A DNA stretch of 64,000 bases, from the NCBI GenBank assembly GCA_903923395.1, contig CAIXXM010000166.1, forward strand, positions 1-64,000. The letters are read 5' to 3'. This DNA is from an uncultured Acidobacteriia bacterium (GTDB taxonomy: Bacteria > Acidobacteriota > Terriglobia > Bryobacterales > Bryobacteraceae). Positions 35,541-45,100 of this stretch are shown piece by piece. Within the stretch, counting starts at the first letter, position 1. The number at the start of each line of letters is the position of its first letter. Below the pieces are notes generated by a model. That model ran no database searches and was not told the origin of the DNA. It saw only the letters and a list, made by a program, of their open reading frames with translations. Both the position numbers and the translations under genes were made by a program.

Positions 35541-35798
35541 ATGGAGGTCATTCCTCACCTCTCCGAAAACCTTATTGATCGAAGGAAAGCCCGCGGCCTC
35601 TCGCAGGCGCAACTCGCCCAGGCGGCAGGCGTCAGCCTCCGGACCATCAGTTCCCTCGAAAACCGTGGCAGCCACGACCTTGGGTTCCGCAAACTCACCC
35701 GCATCCTCTCCGCGCTTGGTCTCGAACTGCGGCTCCACGAGGCCAACACACAGCGCCCCACGCTGGACGATCTTTTGAACGAGTCCGCAGATGATTAA
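35541..35798 (+). CDS. hipB: HipB-like helix-turn-helix antitoxin/repressor
   Basis: An 85-residue DNA-binding protein of the HipB type. It has an HTH_3 fold over about residues 8-62 (NLIDRRKARGLSQAQLAQ, then GVSLRTISSLENRG as the recognition helix) and a short acidic C-terminal tail (DDLLNESADD). In HipBA and HipBST systems this protein represses the operon and forms a complex with the kinase. The ATG at 35541 was taken rather than the TTG two codons before. No ribosome site precedes it, which fits a leaderless start. The end overlaps the next gene by eight bases. Confidence 0.85.
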   Translation: MEVIPHLSENLIDRRKARGLSQAQLAQAAGVSLRTISSLENRGSHDLGFRKLTRILSALGLELRLHEANTQRPTLDDLLNESADD

Positions 35799-36114
35799 GA
35801 TATGGACCGATAACGCCGAAGCTGGATTCCTGGACCGCCTGGGAACCCGCGGCACCGCGTTTGTCTATCCGCCTGGAACCGACCCGCAACGCGGCGTCTC
35901 CGTCACCATGCCGGTGCGGCTCCCCAGCTATGACACTCCCTACGGCTTGGCGCCGATCTTCGAAATGGGTCTGCCGGAGGGTGCCTTACGGGAACATCTG
36001 CGTCTTGCCTTCGCCAAAGCCGCGGGGGCCTTCGATGATTTCAGCCTGCTCACCCTGATTGGCCGCTCGCACATTTCCCAGCTCCGGTATACGGGCGGGG
36101 AACAAACGCTCTGA
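35791..36114 (+). CDS. HipS-like protein (HipA N-terminal subdomain as separate chain)
   Basis: A 107-residue protein that corresponds to the N-terminal subdomain of HipA kinases. It opens with a small beta sheet (MIKIWTDNAEAGFLDRL) and ends with the typical LPEGALREHL and LLTLIGRSHISQLRY segment. In tripartite HipBST systems this part is a separate protein, HipS, which acts as the antitoxin of HipT. It overlaps hipB by eight bases. The stop TGA (36112-36114) is in the same reading frame as the following kinase gene, with only two codons (GAC GAG) before that gene's GTG. So it could also be the front part of a hipA broken by one nonsense codon. Confidence 0.75.
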   Translation: MIKIWTDNAEAGFLDRLGTRGTAFVYPPGTDPQRGVSVTMPVRLPSYDTPYGLAPIFEMGLPEGALREHLRLAFAKAAGAFDDFSLLTLIGRSHISQLRYTGGEQTL

Positions 36115-36120
36115 GACGAG

Positions 36121-37002
36121 GTGCCCTTCCAATCAGTCGATGAGATTCTCTCGGCGCGGCGCTCCGAAGGCCTTTACCGCTACCTGCTGGAACGCTTCGC
36201 CGCTTACTCCGGTGTGAGTGGTGTGCAGCCGAAAGTTCTCATCCGGGACGAAACGGCGACGCTGCAGCGTGTCTCCCCCAGCCACAAAGGCGCAACCCAC
36301 ATTGTGAAGTTTTGGGATGATCCCGCCGATTTTCCCCAACTCGCAGCGAACGAATACTTCTGCCTGAAAGCAGCGGAGCGTGCCGGTTTCGAAGTGCCCC
36401 GTTTTCGCCTTTCTGACGACGCCTCCGCGCTGGTAATTGATCGCTTTGATCTTCGTGCCGATGGCACTTACCGGGGCTTTGAAGACTTCTGTGTGCTGAA
36501 CGCGCGGTCCACCGCGGAGAAGTACCGGGGCAGTTGTGAGACCGCCCTGTTGAAGCGCTTCCAGCAGTTCGCCAACTCCAGGAAAGTGATGAATGACCTG
36601 GAAACGCTCTATTCACTGATTGTTTTCAACTGCGCCATTCGGAATGGCGACGCGCACCTCAAAAACTTCGGCATTCTCTATGACGATGTGCAGGGCGAAG
36701 CGCGCCTCGCCCCGGCATACGATCTGGTCACCACAACGGCCTACATTCCCGTGGACGCGATGGCGCTCACTCTGAACGGGAGCACCAACTGGCCATCCCG
36801 GAAGGAGTTGCAGCGCCTGGGAGAAACCCGGATTGGACTCGCGCCGTCACAGGTCCGGCGGATTTTCGAACGGATTGGGGATGCTCTGGCCGATACCGCG
36901 AAGGACCTGGAAGCCTATAGGAGAGAGCACCCCGCTTTCCATGAAATTGGCAACCGGATGTTAGAGGTCTGGCGAAACCATGACAAATCGAAAAATGATT
37001 GA
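36121..37002 (+). CDS. HipT/HipA-like serine-threonine kinase toxin
   Basis: A 293-residue kinase with the HipA fold. Gly-rich autophosphorylation loop GVSGVQPK (about residues 31-38), ATP-binding Lys63 in HIVKFW, catalytic loop NGDAHLKNF with Asp177, and metal-binding Asp201 in APAYDLV. All key residues are present, so the kinase should be active. Known relatives phosphorylate aminoacyl-tRNA synthetases (GltX by HipA, TrpS by HipT), which stops translation. Of the two serines of the SxS loop known in HipT, the second (Ser33) is kept and the first position is Gly; another Ser lies at 30. The GTG start is the first start codon after the in-frame TGA; GAGACGAG just before it is a poorly spaced ribosome site, so coupling to hipS is likely. 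Confidence 0.8.
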   Translation: MPFQSVDEILSARRSEGLYRYLLERFAAYSGVSGVQPKVLIRDETATLQRVSPSHKGATHIVKFWDDPADFPQLAANEYFCLKAAERAGFEVPRFRLSDDASALVIDRFDLRADGTYRGFEDFCVLNARSTAEKYRGSCETALLKRFQQFANSRKVMNDLETLYSLIVFNCAIRNGDAHLKNFGILYDDVQGEARLAPAYDLVTTTAYIPVDAMALTLNGSTNWPSRKELQRLGETRIGLAPSQVRRIFERIGDALADTAKDLEAYRREHPAFHEIGNRMLEVWRNHDKSKND

Positions 37003-37027
37003 AGGTCGCCCGCCCGGCCGCGCTGCC

Positions 37028-37606
37028 CTACAACTGCGCCGGAACCCCGAACGTATCCGCGAACACGATCTCGTCCAACCCTTTCCGGGTCCGCACTGCC
37101 AGTTCGCGTTCCTTCAGAGGGTCAGGCAGTGTGTTGGGGTCACCGGGGTAGCCGATAACGAAGACGGCACCGGCTTCGAAATCGTCCGGCACCGCGAAGG
37201 CCTCACGGACGGCGTTGCGGTCGAAGCCGCCCATCGCGTGGACCTGCAGCCCGAGTGCCGTGGCCTGCAAGGCGAGATTCGCCAGCGCGGCACCGGTGTC
37301 ATGCAGTGCATAGGGGTTGGCCATGTCGCGGCCGGTGAAAGTCTTCTTCCCGAAAGACACGGCCATAACCGGAGCCTTGGGGGCCCACATCTGGTTGAAG
37401 CCGACGAGGGCAGCGGTGAGTTTCGCGAAGGCTTCCGTGCCGTTTTGGGCCACCAGGAAGCGCCAGGGCTGCTCATTATTGGAAGATGCCGCCCAGCGCG
37501 CCGCTTCGAACAAGGTCTTCAGTTTCTCCGGCTCCAGCGCCTTCTCAGAGAACGCCCGCGGGCTCCAGCGCTGCTGCATCAGTTCATGTATCTGCAAAGT
37601 TTCCAC
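37028..37606 (-). CDS. Nitroreductase-family oxidoreductase
   Basis: A flavin (FMN) enzyme of about 192 residues. Family features are the N-terminal QRWSPRAFSEK segment (phosphate-binding Arg-Ser pattern), FEAARWAASSNNEQPWRF (FMN-binding, typical SSNNQPW), and the helix HDTGAALANLALQATALGLQ followed by GGFD. Substrates in the family are nitroaromatics, quinones or dehydropeptides. The frame is open to 37684, but the extra N-terminus overlaps the ribonuclease J start. GTG at 37606, ATG at 37645 and TTG at 37597 (best ribosome site) are all possible starts; the choice is uncertain. Confidence 0.85.
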   Translation of the reverse strand: METLQIHELMQQRWSPRAFSEKALEPEKLKTLFEAARWAASSNNEQPWRFLVAQNGTEAFAKLTAALVGFNQMWAPKAPVMAVSFGKKTFTGRDMANPYALHDTGAALANLALQATALGLQVHAMGGFDRNAVREAFAVPDDFEAGAVFVIGYPGDPNTLPDPLKERELAVRTRKGLDEIVFADTFGVPAQL

Positions 37607-37683
37607 CCTCTCAATGATGCTCTTTTCGCCGAAAAGTCGCCCCATCGTTGTGACAACGTTAAAATGGCCATTGCGACTCCTCA

Positions 37684-39351
37684 ATGAGTGATAGAAAACT
37701 GCAGGTGGTCCCGCTCGGCGGACTAGGCGAATTCGGCATGCACATGATGGCCTTCCGTTACGGTGATGACATCATCGTGATCGACGCCGGCATGATGTTC
37801 CCGGAAGACGAGCTCTTGGGGGTCGACATTGTCACCCCGGATCTGACCTGGCTCAAGGAGAACCGCGAACACGTCCGCGCGCTTCTATTGACCCACGGCC
37901 ATGAAGACCACATCGGCGCGGTCGCCTTCTTCCTGGAGGAGTTTAACGTTCCGGTTTACGGGACGCCCTTCACTCTTTCCCTCGTGGAACGGAGGCTTGA
38001 GGAATACTCACTCGATTTCGAACCGGAGCTCAAGCCTGTTCACCCGAAGGTGATGATCACGGTGGGGCCCTTCCGCGTGGAGTTCATCCACGTGACGCAC
38101 TCGATCGTGGCCTGCGTGGCCATGGCGATCACCACCCCGGTCGGCGTCATCATCCACACAGGCGACTTCAAAGTGGACCCGACTCCCACCGACAATGTGC
38201 TCTTCGATCTGCACACTTTGGCGGAATACGGCAAGCGCGGCGTGCTGCTGCTGCTCTCTGATTCCACCAACGCAGACCGGCCCGGCTACTCGGATTCCGA
38301 ACGCGCGGTGCGTCCGCGGCTCGAAGACATTTTCAACCGCAGCGATTCGCGCCTCTTCGTTTCCTGCTTCAGTTCTTCGATTCACCGGATGCAGCAGATT
38401 CTGGATCTCTCGAACGAATTCGGCCGCAAGGTCGCGCTCGTGGGCCGCAGCATGATTTCGGTCACGGAAATTGCGCACCGCCACGGCCTGCTCGATATTC
38501 CCGATGGCATTCTGATGCGCCCGCAGGACATCATGAACACGAAGCCGAACAAGGTGACGGTTCTGATCTCCGGCACGCAGGGCGAACCGATGTCAGCGCT
38601 TTCCCGCGCGGCCGTCGATAACCACAAACAGGTTTCCATCAACAAGGGCGATACGGTCGTCCTCAGTTCCCGCATCATCCCCGGCAATGAGAAGACCATC
38701 TTCCGCATGATCGACCACCTGTCGAAGCGCGGTGCCGATGTGATGTACGGCAACATGAATCCGCCGCTGCACGTTTCCGGACACGGTTCCATGGAGGAAC
38801 TGCGGCTGGTGCTGAACCTTGTGCGGCCCCGTTACTTTATTCCTGTGCATGGCGAATACAGGCAGATGGCGAAGCATGCGCGGCTCGCCGAGCACCTGCG
38901 TCATGTGGGCCTGGAAGAAACGTTCATTCTCGAAACCGGCGACGTGCTGGAGATCGACAAACTGGGAGCACGGCGTGCTGGACGCGTCACCGTGGGCCGC
39001 GTTTGTATCGATTCCGGCGGGTCCGCGGATGTGGTCGGCGACATGGTGATCCGTGACCGCCGCGTGCTTTCCGAAGACGGCATTGTGCTGCCGGTGATCG
39101 CGATCAACAAACATTCAGGACGCGTGGAAGCGACTCCGGAACTCGTGAGCCGGGGCTTTGCCCTGGAAGACGACCCGGACTTCATGCGGGCTGCTAAGGA
39201 ATCCGTGCAGCGCACACTGGAAAATTCATCGGATGAAGAGAAGATGGATTACGGCGTGATGAAAGAAAAGATCCGCGGGGATCTGAAGCGGTATATCAAC
39301 AAGCATGCCGACCGGCGGCCATTGATTATGCCGGTGATTCTGGAAATCTAA
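37684..39351 (+). CDS. rnj: Ribonuclease J
   Basis: A 555-residue metallo-beta-lactamase/beta-CASP nuclease with 5'-exonuclease and endonuclease activity on RNA, central to mRNA decay and rRNA maturation in bacteria lacking or supplementing RNase E. The zinc-binding THGHEDHIG (His71, His73, Asp75, His76) is intact. LGGLGEFG opens the chain, SGTQGEPMSAL lies in the beta-CASP part, and HVSGHGSMEELR follows. The C-terminal domain (about 450-555) is complete. It is divergent from the nitroreductase gene and ends at a strong terminator. Confidence 0.94.
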   Translation: MSDRKLQVVPLGGLGEFGMHMMAFRYGDDIIVIDAGMMFPEDELLGVDIVTPDLTWLKENREHVRALLLTHGHEDHIGAVAFFLEEFNVPVYGTPFTLSLVERRLEEYSLDFEPELKPVHPKVMITVGPFRVEFIHVTHSIVACVAMAITTPVGVIIHTGDFKVDPTPTDNVLFDLHTLAEYGKRGVLLLLSDSTNADRPGYSDSERAVRPRLEDIFNRSDSRLFVSCFSSSIHRMQQILDLSNEFGRKVALVGRSMISVTEIAHRHGLLDIPDGILMRPQDIMNTKPNKVTVLISGTQGEPMSALSRAAVDNHKQVSINKGDTVVLSSRIIPGNEKTIFRMIDHLSKRGADVMYGNMNPPLHVSGHGSMEELRLVLNLVRPRYFIPVHGEYRQMAKHARLAEHLRHVGLEETFILETGDVLEIDKLGARRAGRVTVGRVCIDSGGSADVVGDMVIRDRRVLSEDGIVLPVIAINKHSGRVEATPELVSRGFALEDDPDFMRAAKESVQRTLENSSDEEKMDYGVMKEKIRGDLKRYINKHADRRPLIMPVILEI

Positions 39352-39353
39352 AC

Positions 39354-39388
39354 AAAAGGGGCGGATCTGATCCGCCCCTTTTCGTTTT
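39354..39388. terminator. Bidirectional terminator between rnj and the flavin oxidoreductase gene
   Basis: A 14-bp inverted repeat (AAAAGGGGCGGATC at 39354-39367 with its complement at 39369-39382), flanked by A and T tracts on both sides, starts 3 bases after the rnj stop and lies just before the convergent gene's stop. Confidence 0.9.
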
Positions 39389-39393
39389 GTAAC

Positions 39394-40830
39394 TTACTTC
39401 ATCTGCACTAACTGCCGCGCGGAAGCTCTGGCCTGCTTCATCAGGTCGCCATAACCCTCCTTATCGAAGGGCGGGCAACCGGCGGGGAACTGCCCCAGCG
39501 GATGATTCTTCTGGCGCATGAGATAAGTGCAGTAAGTCAGCGTCTTGCAGACGCGAAGTTCATCGAGTTCGCCCTTCTCCAGCAGATCTTTCGCGAAATC
39601 AGGGTAAGACAGCGACCCGCGGCCCAGACCGAAGATACGAATGTCGCCCGTGGCTACATTGTGCGCCGCAGCATTCACCGCATACTTCTGCAGCCAGCTG
39701 TAACCGGTGCCGACCATGGGCAGGTCCGGGAAGGTCCGCTGCAGTTCGCCTGCAATGCGGAAGTGACGGTCCACGCCGGTGAGCGGATGCTCCGGCATTT
39801 CGTAATTGCCTTCATCGGGCTTTTCGAACGGACGGCCGAAGTGCGGATTGTAGTACGGGCAGGCAATGGAAACGTTAAGCAGGGCGAGTCCGGCCGCCTT
39901 GAGCAGACCGATGGCCTGCTTCACTTCCGTGAGATCTTCTTCGAGCGGGTTATCGGGATTGACGCCATACCCATGCGGATAGGGCAGTTCATACTTGCCC
40001 GGCACGCCGATCCTGGTCGCTTCATCTTTGAAGTAAGGCACGGCATCAAAGCAGCCCATGCGGGAGCCGATGAGCAGCTTGTTCCCGAACTTCGCCTTGA
40101 TCTTGCCGATGACGTTCAACGGGAAGCGCATGCGGTTTTCGAGCGAACCGCCGTACATGCCCCCGCGGACCTTTGCGCCAGCCAGTTCACTCAGCAGATA
40201 GCCATGGGTAATCTTGATATCGATGGCATCGAAGCCGGCTTCCAGGGCCAATCCTGCGGCCACCACGAAGTCATCTTCCAGACGCTGCAGTTCATCGTCT
40301 GTGATGGGCTCCTGTGAGGCAGGAGTGTTGGTCTTCTGATCGATCAGCGGGTTGTGATAGGCGATGATCCGGTTCGGATAACTATAGCGGCCCGAATGCG
40401 TGAGCTGCATGGGGACGAGCAGGTCATCGGCGGTGCCATAGATGGCCGCGTGGTCTTCACGGATCATCTGGATCATGCGCGCGTAATCACTCTGGGTGTC
40501 TTTGTTGATCCAGAGCTGCCGCGAATTCGCACGGCCGTCTTCCCGGACTGCTGTAGCCTCAAACCAAATCAGCTTGGCGCCACCTTCGGCGAAGCGCTTG
40601 TACCTGCGCCAGGTGAGTTCGTCGGGCCGGCCGTCCAGTGTGCCGTCACAGCCTTCCATGGGGTGGATGGCCATAGAGTTGCCGATGACACGGTCGCCCG
40701 CGGTCACCTTGCGGCCGAGAGCTTCCTTGAGTTTCGCCGGATCAGATTCAAACCGGACATACTGCGTCATTTGCTCCGCTGCGGCAGCCAGTTCGCCGAG
40801 CGATTTATAAGTGAAGAATTTCGTAGCCAA
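39394..40830 (-). CDS. Old yellow enzyme-type NADH:flavin oxidoreductase
   Basis: A 478-residue FMN-dependent TIM-barrel enzyme of the OYE family. Landmarks are the FMN-binding AIHPMEGCDG segment, the QLTHSGRYS strand, DIKITHGYLLSEL (substrate-binding His region) and the YGGSLENRMRFPL signature. There is no C-terminal FAD/NAD domain, so it is the short form. A cysteine-containing segment near the end (VCKTLTYC, then CPPFD) sits where dienoyl-CoA-reductase relatives carry an iron-sulfur motif, but the spacing differs. The start is TTG with a CAGGGA ribosome site, 27 bases after the MFS gene. The two probably handle the same compound. Confidence 0.85.
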   Translation of the reverse strand: MATKFFTYKSLGELAAAAEQMTQYVRFESDPAKLKEALGRKVTAGDRVIGNSMAIHPMEGCDGTLDGRPDELTWRRYKRFAEGGAKLIWFEATAVREDGRANSRQLWINKDTQSDYARMIQMIREDHAAIYGTADDLLVPMQLTHSGRYSYPNRIIAYHNPLIDQKTNTPASQEPITDDELQRLEDDFVVAAGLALEAGFDAIDIKITHGYLLSELAGAKVRGGMYGGSLENRMRFPLNVIGKIKAKFGNKLLIGSRMGCFDAVPYFKDEATRIGVPGKYELPYPHGYGVNPDNPLEEDLTEVKQAIGLLKAAGLALLNVSIACPYYNPHFGRPFEKPDEGNYEMPEHPLTGVDRHFRIAGELQRTFPDLPMVGTGYSWLQKYAVNAAAHNVATGDIRIFGLGRGSLSYPDFAKDLLEKGELDELRVCKTLTYCTYLMRQKNHPLGQFPAGCPPFDKEGYGDLMKQARASARQLVQMK

Positions 40831-40857
40831 AAGGGATCCCTGTTCTTAACGGTACAA

Positions 40858-42117
40858 CTAACCGCGTGCGGCAGCAGGCTCAGCAACAATGGCCGGGGGA
40901 GCGTCTTCCTTTTTGTCCTTAGGCAGCAGCAGGATGGCAACCGCGCCGATCATGGAGATTCCCAGGATGTACATCATGGGGGTCTCATAGCTCGGATACT
41001 GCTTGCGGAGCCAGCTCAGTCCGTAAGGCACCCAGGTCTGGCCAATAGTGTTCACGGGCAGGATGATCGCCATGGAGCGGGAGAGCGAGTTCACGCCGAA
41101 CTGCTTGGCGGCCATCAGCGGGATGAGCATGTAGTCAGCACCCATGGCGAAACCGAAGACAATGGCGAAGACATAGGGATTGCCGCCAGGCTTCACGCTC
41201 AGCAGCAGCGGGATGCTGGCCGCGACGATGAAGTAAGTCACCGTCATCACGTTCTTCATGGAGAACATATCGGCGAAACGGCCAATCAACAGGCGGCCGG
41301 CGATGCTCGACCAGAGAATCCAGCGGGTCGCTTCGAACCAGACACCATTGACGTCGGCCTGGGTCTTGAAACCGGCATCTTTGAAGACGAGCTTCATGTG
41401 CTGATTGATGGCACCTATGGAGCCGATGGAGCAGAGGCTGCCGATGAGCAACAGCCAGAACGGCCACTGCTTCAGCAGGAACCCGAAACTATGCGCAGCC
41501 ACCGTGCTGTCTTTGTGGGCTTCGAGAGCGCCATCCGGGAACTGGCCCAGATCAGACGGCTTGTCCTTCAGCATGAAGAGCGCAAAAGGCCAGGCGAGGA
41601 ACATCACGCAGCCCACGGCGAGCATGGCACCGCGGAAGGTGTACGCCTCGGTCATCGGCTTCAGCAGCCAGGGCCCCGCCGCACCCACCAGACCCACGCC
41701 GACGTAGACGATACCCATCGCCATGCCGCGGCTCTTCTTGAACCACTGCGACACGATGATCTGGTGCGGAATGGGGCCGCTGAGAATGTAGCCGAAGGTG
41801 TAGATGAACCACAACAGGTAATAGATGTTGAGGTCGCCGGTCATCTTGCTGAAGCCAAAGCATGCAGCGAAGGTGAGGCCGGTACCAATAACGATGAGCT
41901 TCCGGGGACTGATCTTCGGAACGAGAATCGGACCAACCCAGAGGGTCAGCAGGGCAGCCAGCGGGAAGCCGAGCGTGATGTCCGGGCGGCTCCAATTGAA
42001 GGCCTTCTCGTAATAGTCATAGAAGAACGGCATGTTGTAGTAGGGCAGGCCCACTGAGATGCCGAACGTGATGAAGGCGGCTGCGATGATCCAGCGCCCG
42101 TAGAAGCTCTTTTGCAT
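40858..42117 (-). CDS. MFS transporter, OFA-like
   Basis: A 419-residue major facilitator with about twelve membrane helices. The N-terminal half shows GRWIIAAAFITFG and the helix 2-3 loop, and helix 4-5 has SQWFKKSRGMAMGI. The overall pattern recalls the oxalate/formate antiporter-like and monocarboxylate group of MFS proteins. The substrate is unknown. It begins 45 bases after the second RND gene on the same strand and precedes the OYE gene, so it may share the efflux operon transcript or have its own promoter in the short gap. Confidence 0.85.
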   Translation of the reverse strand: MQKSFYGRWIIAAAFITFGISVGLPYYNMPFFYDYYEKAFNWSRPDITLGFPLAALLTLWVGPILVPKISPRKLIVIGTGLTFAACFGFSKMTGDLNIYYLLWFIYTFGYILSGPIPHQIIVSQWFKKSRGMAMGIVYVGVGLVGAAGPWLLKPMTEAYTFRGAMLAVGCVMFLAWPFALFMLKDKPSDLGQFPDGALEAHKDSTVAAHSFGFLLKQWPFWLLLIGSLCSIGSIGAINQHMKLVFKDAGFKTQADVNGVWFEATRWILWSSIAGRLLIGRFADMFSMKNVMTVTYFIVAASIPLLLSVKPGGNPYVFAIVFGFAMGADYMLIPLMAAKQFGVNSLSRSMAIILPVNTIGQTWVPYGLSWLRKQYPSYETPMMYILGISMIGAVAILLLPKDKKEDAPPAIVAEPAAARG

Positions 42118-42161
42118 GGTCGGTATTTCAATTTATCACTGCCTTGCGGCAGAGATGGAAA

Positions 42162-45100
42162 TTAATCGCCGTGAGCAGGCTGCGCGGCAGGCAGCACGTT
42201 CTTGGGTGCCTTCCAGCGGTTATACGCTTCCAGGAACGAAGACATATAGGTGTAGACCACAGGGGTGAGATAGAGCGTCACCAACTGGGAGAACATCAGA
42301 CCGCCGACGACCACCAATCCGAGAGGCTGCCGGGCTTCGCCACCGGCACCGTAGCCGAGCGCAATGGGAACAGCACCCAGCAGCGCGGCCATCGTGGTCA
42401 TCATGATGGGGCGGAAGCGGATGAGGCAACCCTGATAAATCGCGTCATGCGGCGAGAGACCCTGGGTACGCTCGGCATCCAGCGCGAAATCGATCTGCAT
42501 GATGGCATTCTTCTTCACGATGCCGATGAGCATGATCAGACCGACGAACGCGTAAATGTTCAGGTCCATGTGGAAGATATACAGGGTAACCAGGGCGCCG
42601 AAACCGGCGGACGGGAGACCGGAAAGAATCGTGATGGGGTGAATGTAGCTCTCATAGAGAATACCCAGCACGATGTAAACCACGGCGATGGCAACCACAA
42701 GCAGCGCCAGCAAGTTACCCAGTGAGTTTTCGAACGACGCCGCGGCACCCTGGAAGGTTGTCGTGATCGAAGAAGGCAGCGTATCGGTCGCCACCTTGCG
42801 AATGGCAGACACTGCATCGCCCAGCGCCGCGCCAGGCTTCAGGTTGAAGCTGACGGTGACCGCGGAGAGCTGGCCATAGTGGCTGATGGTCTGCGGGCCG
42901 GTATCGGAATTGATGTCCGCGAGCGTATCCAGCGGAATCAGCTTGCCGCCGCTGCTCTTGAAGTAGAGCAGAGACAGTGCCTTGGGATCCTGCTGGTATT
43001 CAGGCTTGAGTTCAAGCAGCACCTTGTATTCATTGATCGCCGCATAGATCGTGGAGACCCAGCGCGGCCCGAAGGCGTCGTAGAGCGAGTTCTCAATCGA
43101 GTTGGCGTTGACGGAAAGCGCAGCCGCTTTGTCGCGGTTGATTTTGATATCGACCTGCGGTGCGGAGATCGCCAGATCGCTCGTCACATCCTGCAGGCCG
43201 GGAATCTTGGAGGCTTCCGCTTCCATCTTCTTGGCCGCGGCGTAGAGTTCCGGCTTATCCGGCGAAGCCAGCGTGAACTGATACAGGCTCTTGGTCACCT
43301 GGCCACCGATTTGGATGACCGGCGGGTTCTGCAGATAGACCTTCATGCCCGGCAGGTTCGCAAAACGCGGACGCATCTCTTCCACAATCTGATCCGCCAG
43401 GCGCTTCCGTTCCGCGCGCGGCTTGAGATGGACCACGATTTCGCCGTAGTTTGGTCCGCCCAAAGTGGTCGCCGCAGTACCGCCGACCGTGGACATCAGA
43501 CCGGCCACATCGGGATCTTCGCGGATAATATCCTGCACGATCTGCTGGTATTCCGCAATCTGGCGGAACGAAGTACCCTGCGCGGATTCCGTGATCGCCA
43601 ACAATTGATCGGTGTCCTGGTTGGGGATAAAGCCTTTGGGGATCTTGATGAACAGGTAGCCCGTCGCCACCAGCACCACAACGAAGGAAATCATCATCAG
43701 CGGGCGGAACTTCAGCACCCACTGCAGGCTGAGGTCATAGAGATGCAGCCAGGCCTCAAAGAAGCGTTCCGTGATGCGGTAGAAAGCGGATTGCTGGGAT
43801 TCATGCGGCGGCTTCAGGAAGCGGCTGCAGAGCATCGGCGTCAGGGTGACCGACACCACACCGGAGATGAGAATCGCGACGCAAATGGTCACCGCGAATT
43901 CTTTGAACAAACGGCCCAGAATGCCGCCCATGAACAGCACGGGGATAAACACGGCTGCCAGGGACAAGGTCATCGAGACGATAGTGAAACCGATTTCCTC
44001 TGAACCCACCATCGCCGCTTCCATGGGCTTCATGCCATGTTCCATGTGGCGGACGATGTTTTCCAGCATGACGATGGCGTCATCGACGACGAAGCCGATC
44101 GACAGAATCAAGGCCATCATCGAGAGGTTGTCGAGCGAGTAATGCAGCAGGTACATCACCGCGAATGTACCGATGATGGAGAACGGCAGAGCAAGACTCG
44201 GGATCACGGTGGCGGAGATGTTGCGCAGGAAGATAAAGATCACCGCGACAATCAAGGCCAGCGTCAGGCCCATGGTGAACTTGATGTCATCAAAGGATTC
44301 CTTGATCGTGTCCGAACGGTCATAGAGGATATCCATGTTGACCGAGGGAGGCAGTTCGGACTTGAAGACCGGCAACAGCCGCTTCACACCTTCCGTCACG
44401 TCAATGGTGTTGGTGCCAGGCTGGCGCTGGATGGCGAGCACGACCGAGCGCTGGGAGAATTTCGGGGTGGCGAACCAACTCGCGGTCTTGTCATCTTCCA
44501 CGCTGTCAATCACTTTGCCCAGTTCTTCCAGGCGGACGGGCGCACCCGCACGGTAAGCCACAATCAGCGGACGGTACTGCGCAGCCGAGGTCAACTGACC
44601 GGTGGCCTGCAGGGTGAATGCGCGCTGCGGACCATTAATGGTGCCAGTGGGCAAATTCACGTTCCAGCCGCTGAGTGCGGTTTCAACCTCATTCATGCCG
44701 ACCTGGCGCGAAGCCATCGCATGGGGGTCCAACTGTACGTGAACGGCATACTTCTGAGCACCCAGAACACCGACCTGCGCGACGCCGGAAACCATGGAGA
44801 TGCGCTGGGCGACGCGCGTTTCGGCATATTCATCGAGTGTCCAAAGCGGCATGGACTTCGAGGTCAGCGCGATATAGAGCACGGGCTGATCTGCCGGGTT
44901 GACCTTGGTGAAGGTCGGCGGCGTGGGCATACCCTGCGGCAGCAGGCGGGTCGCCTGCGTGATGGCGGATTGCGTATCGACGGCCGCACCGTCCAACTGG
45001 CGGCTGAGATCGAATTCGAGCGTTACCTGCGTGGTGCCCAGCGAGTTCCGCGAGGTCATCTGGTTCAAGCCGGCGATGGTCGAGAACTGGTTTTCGAGCG

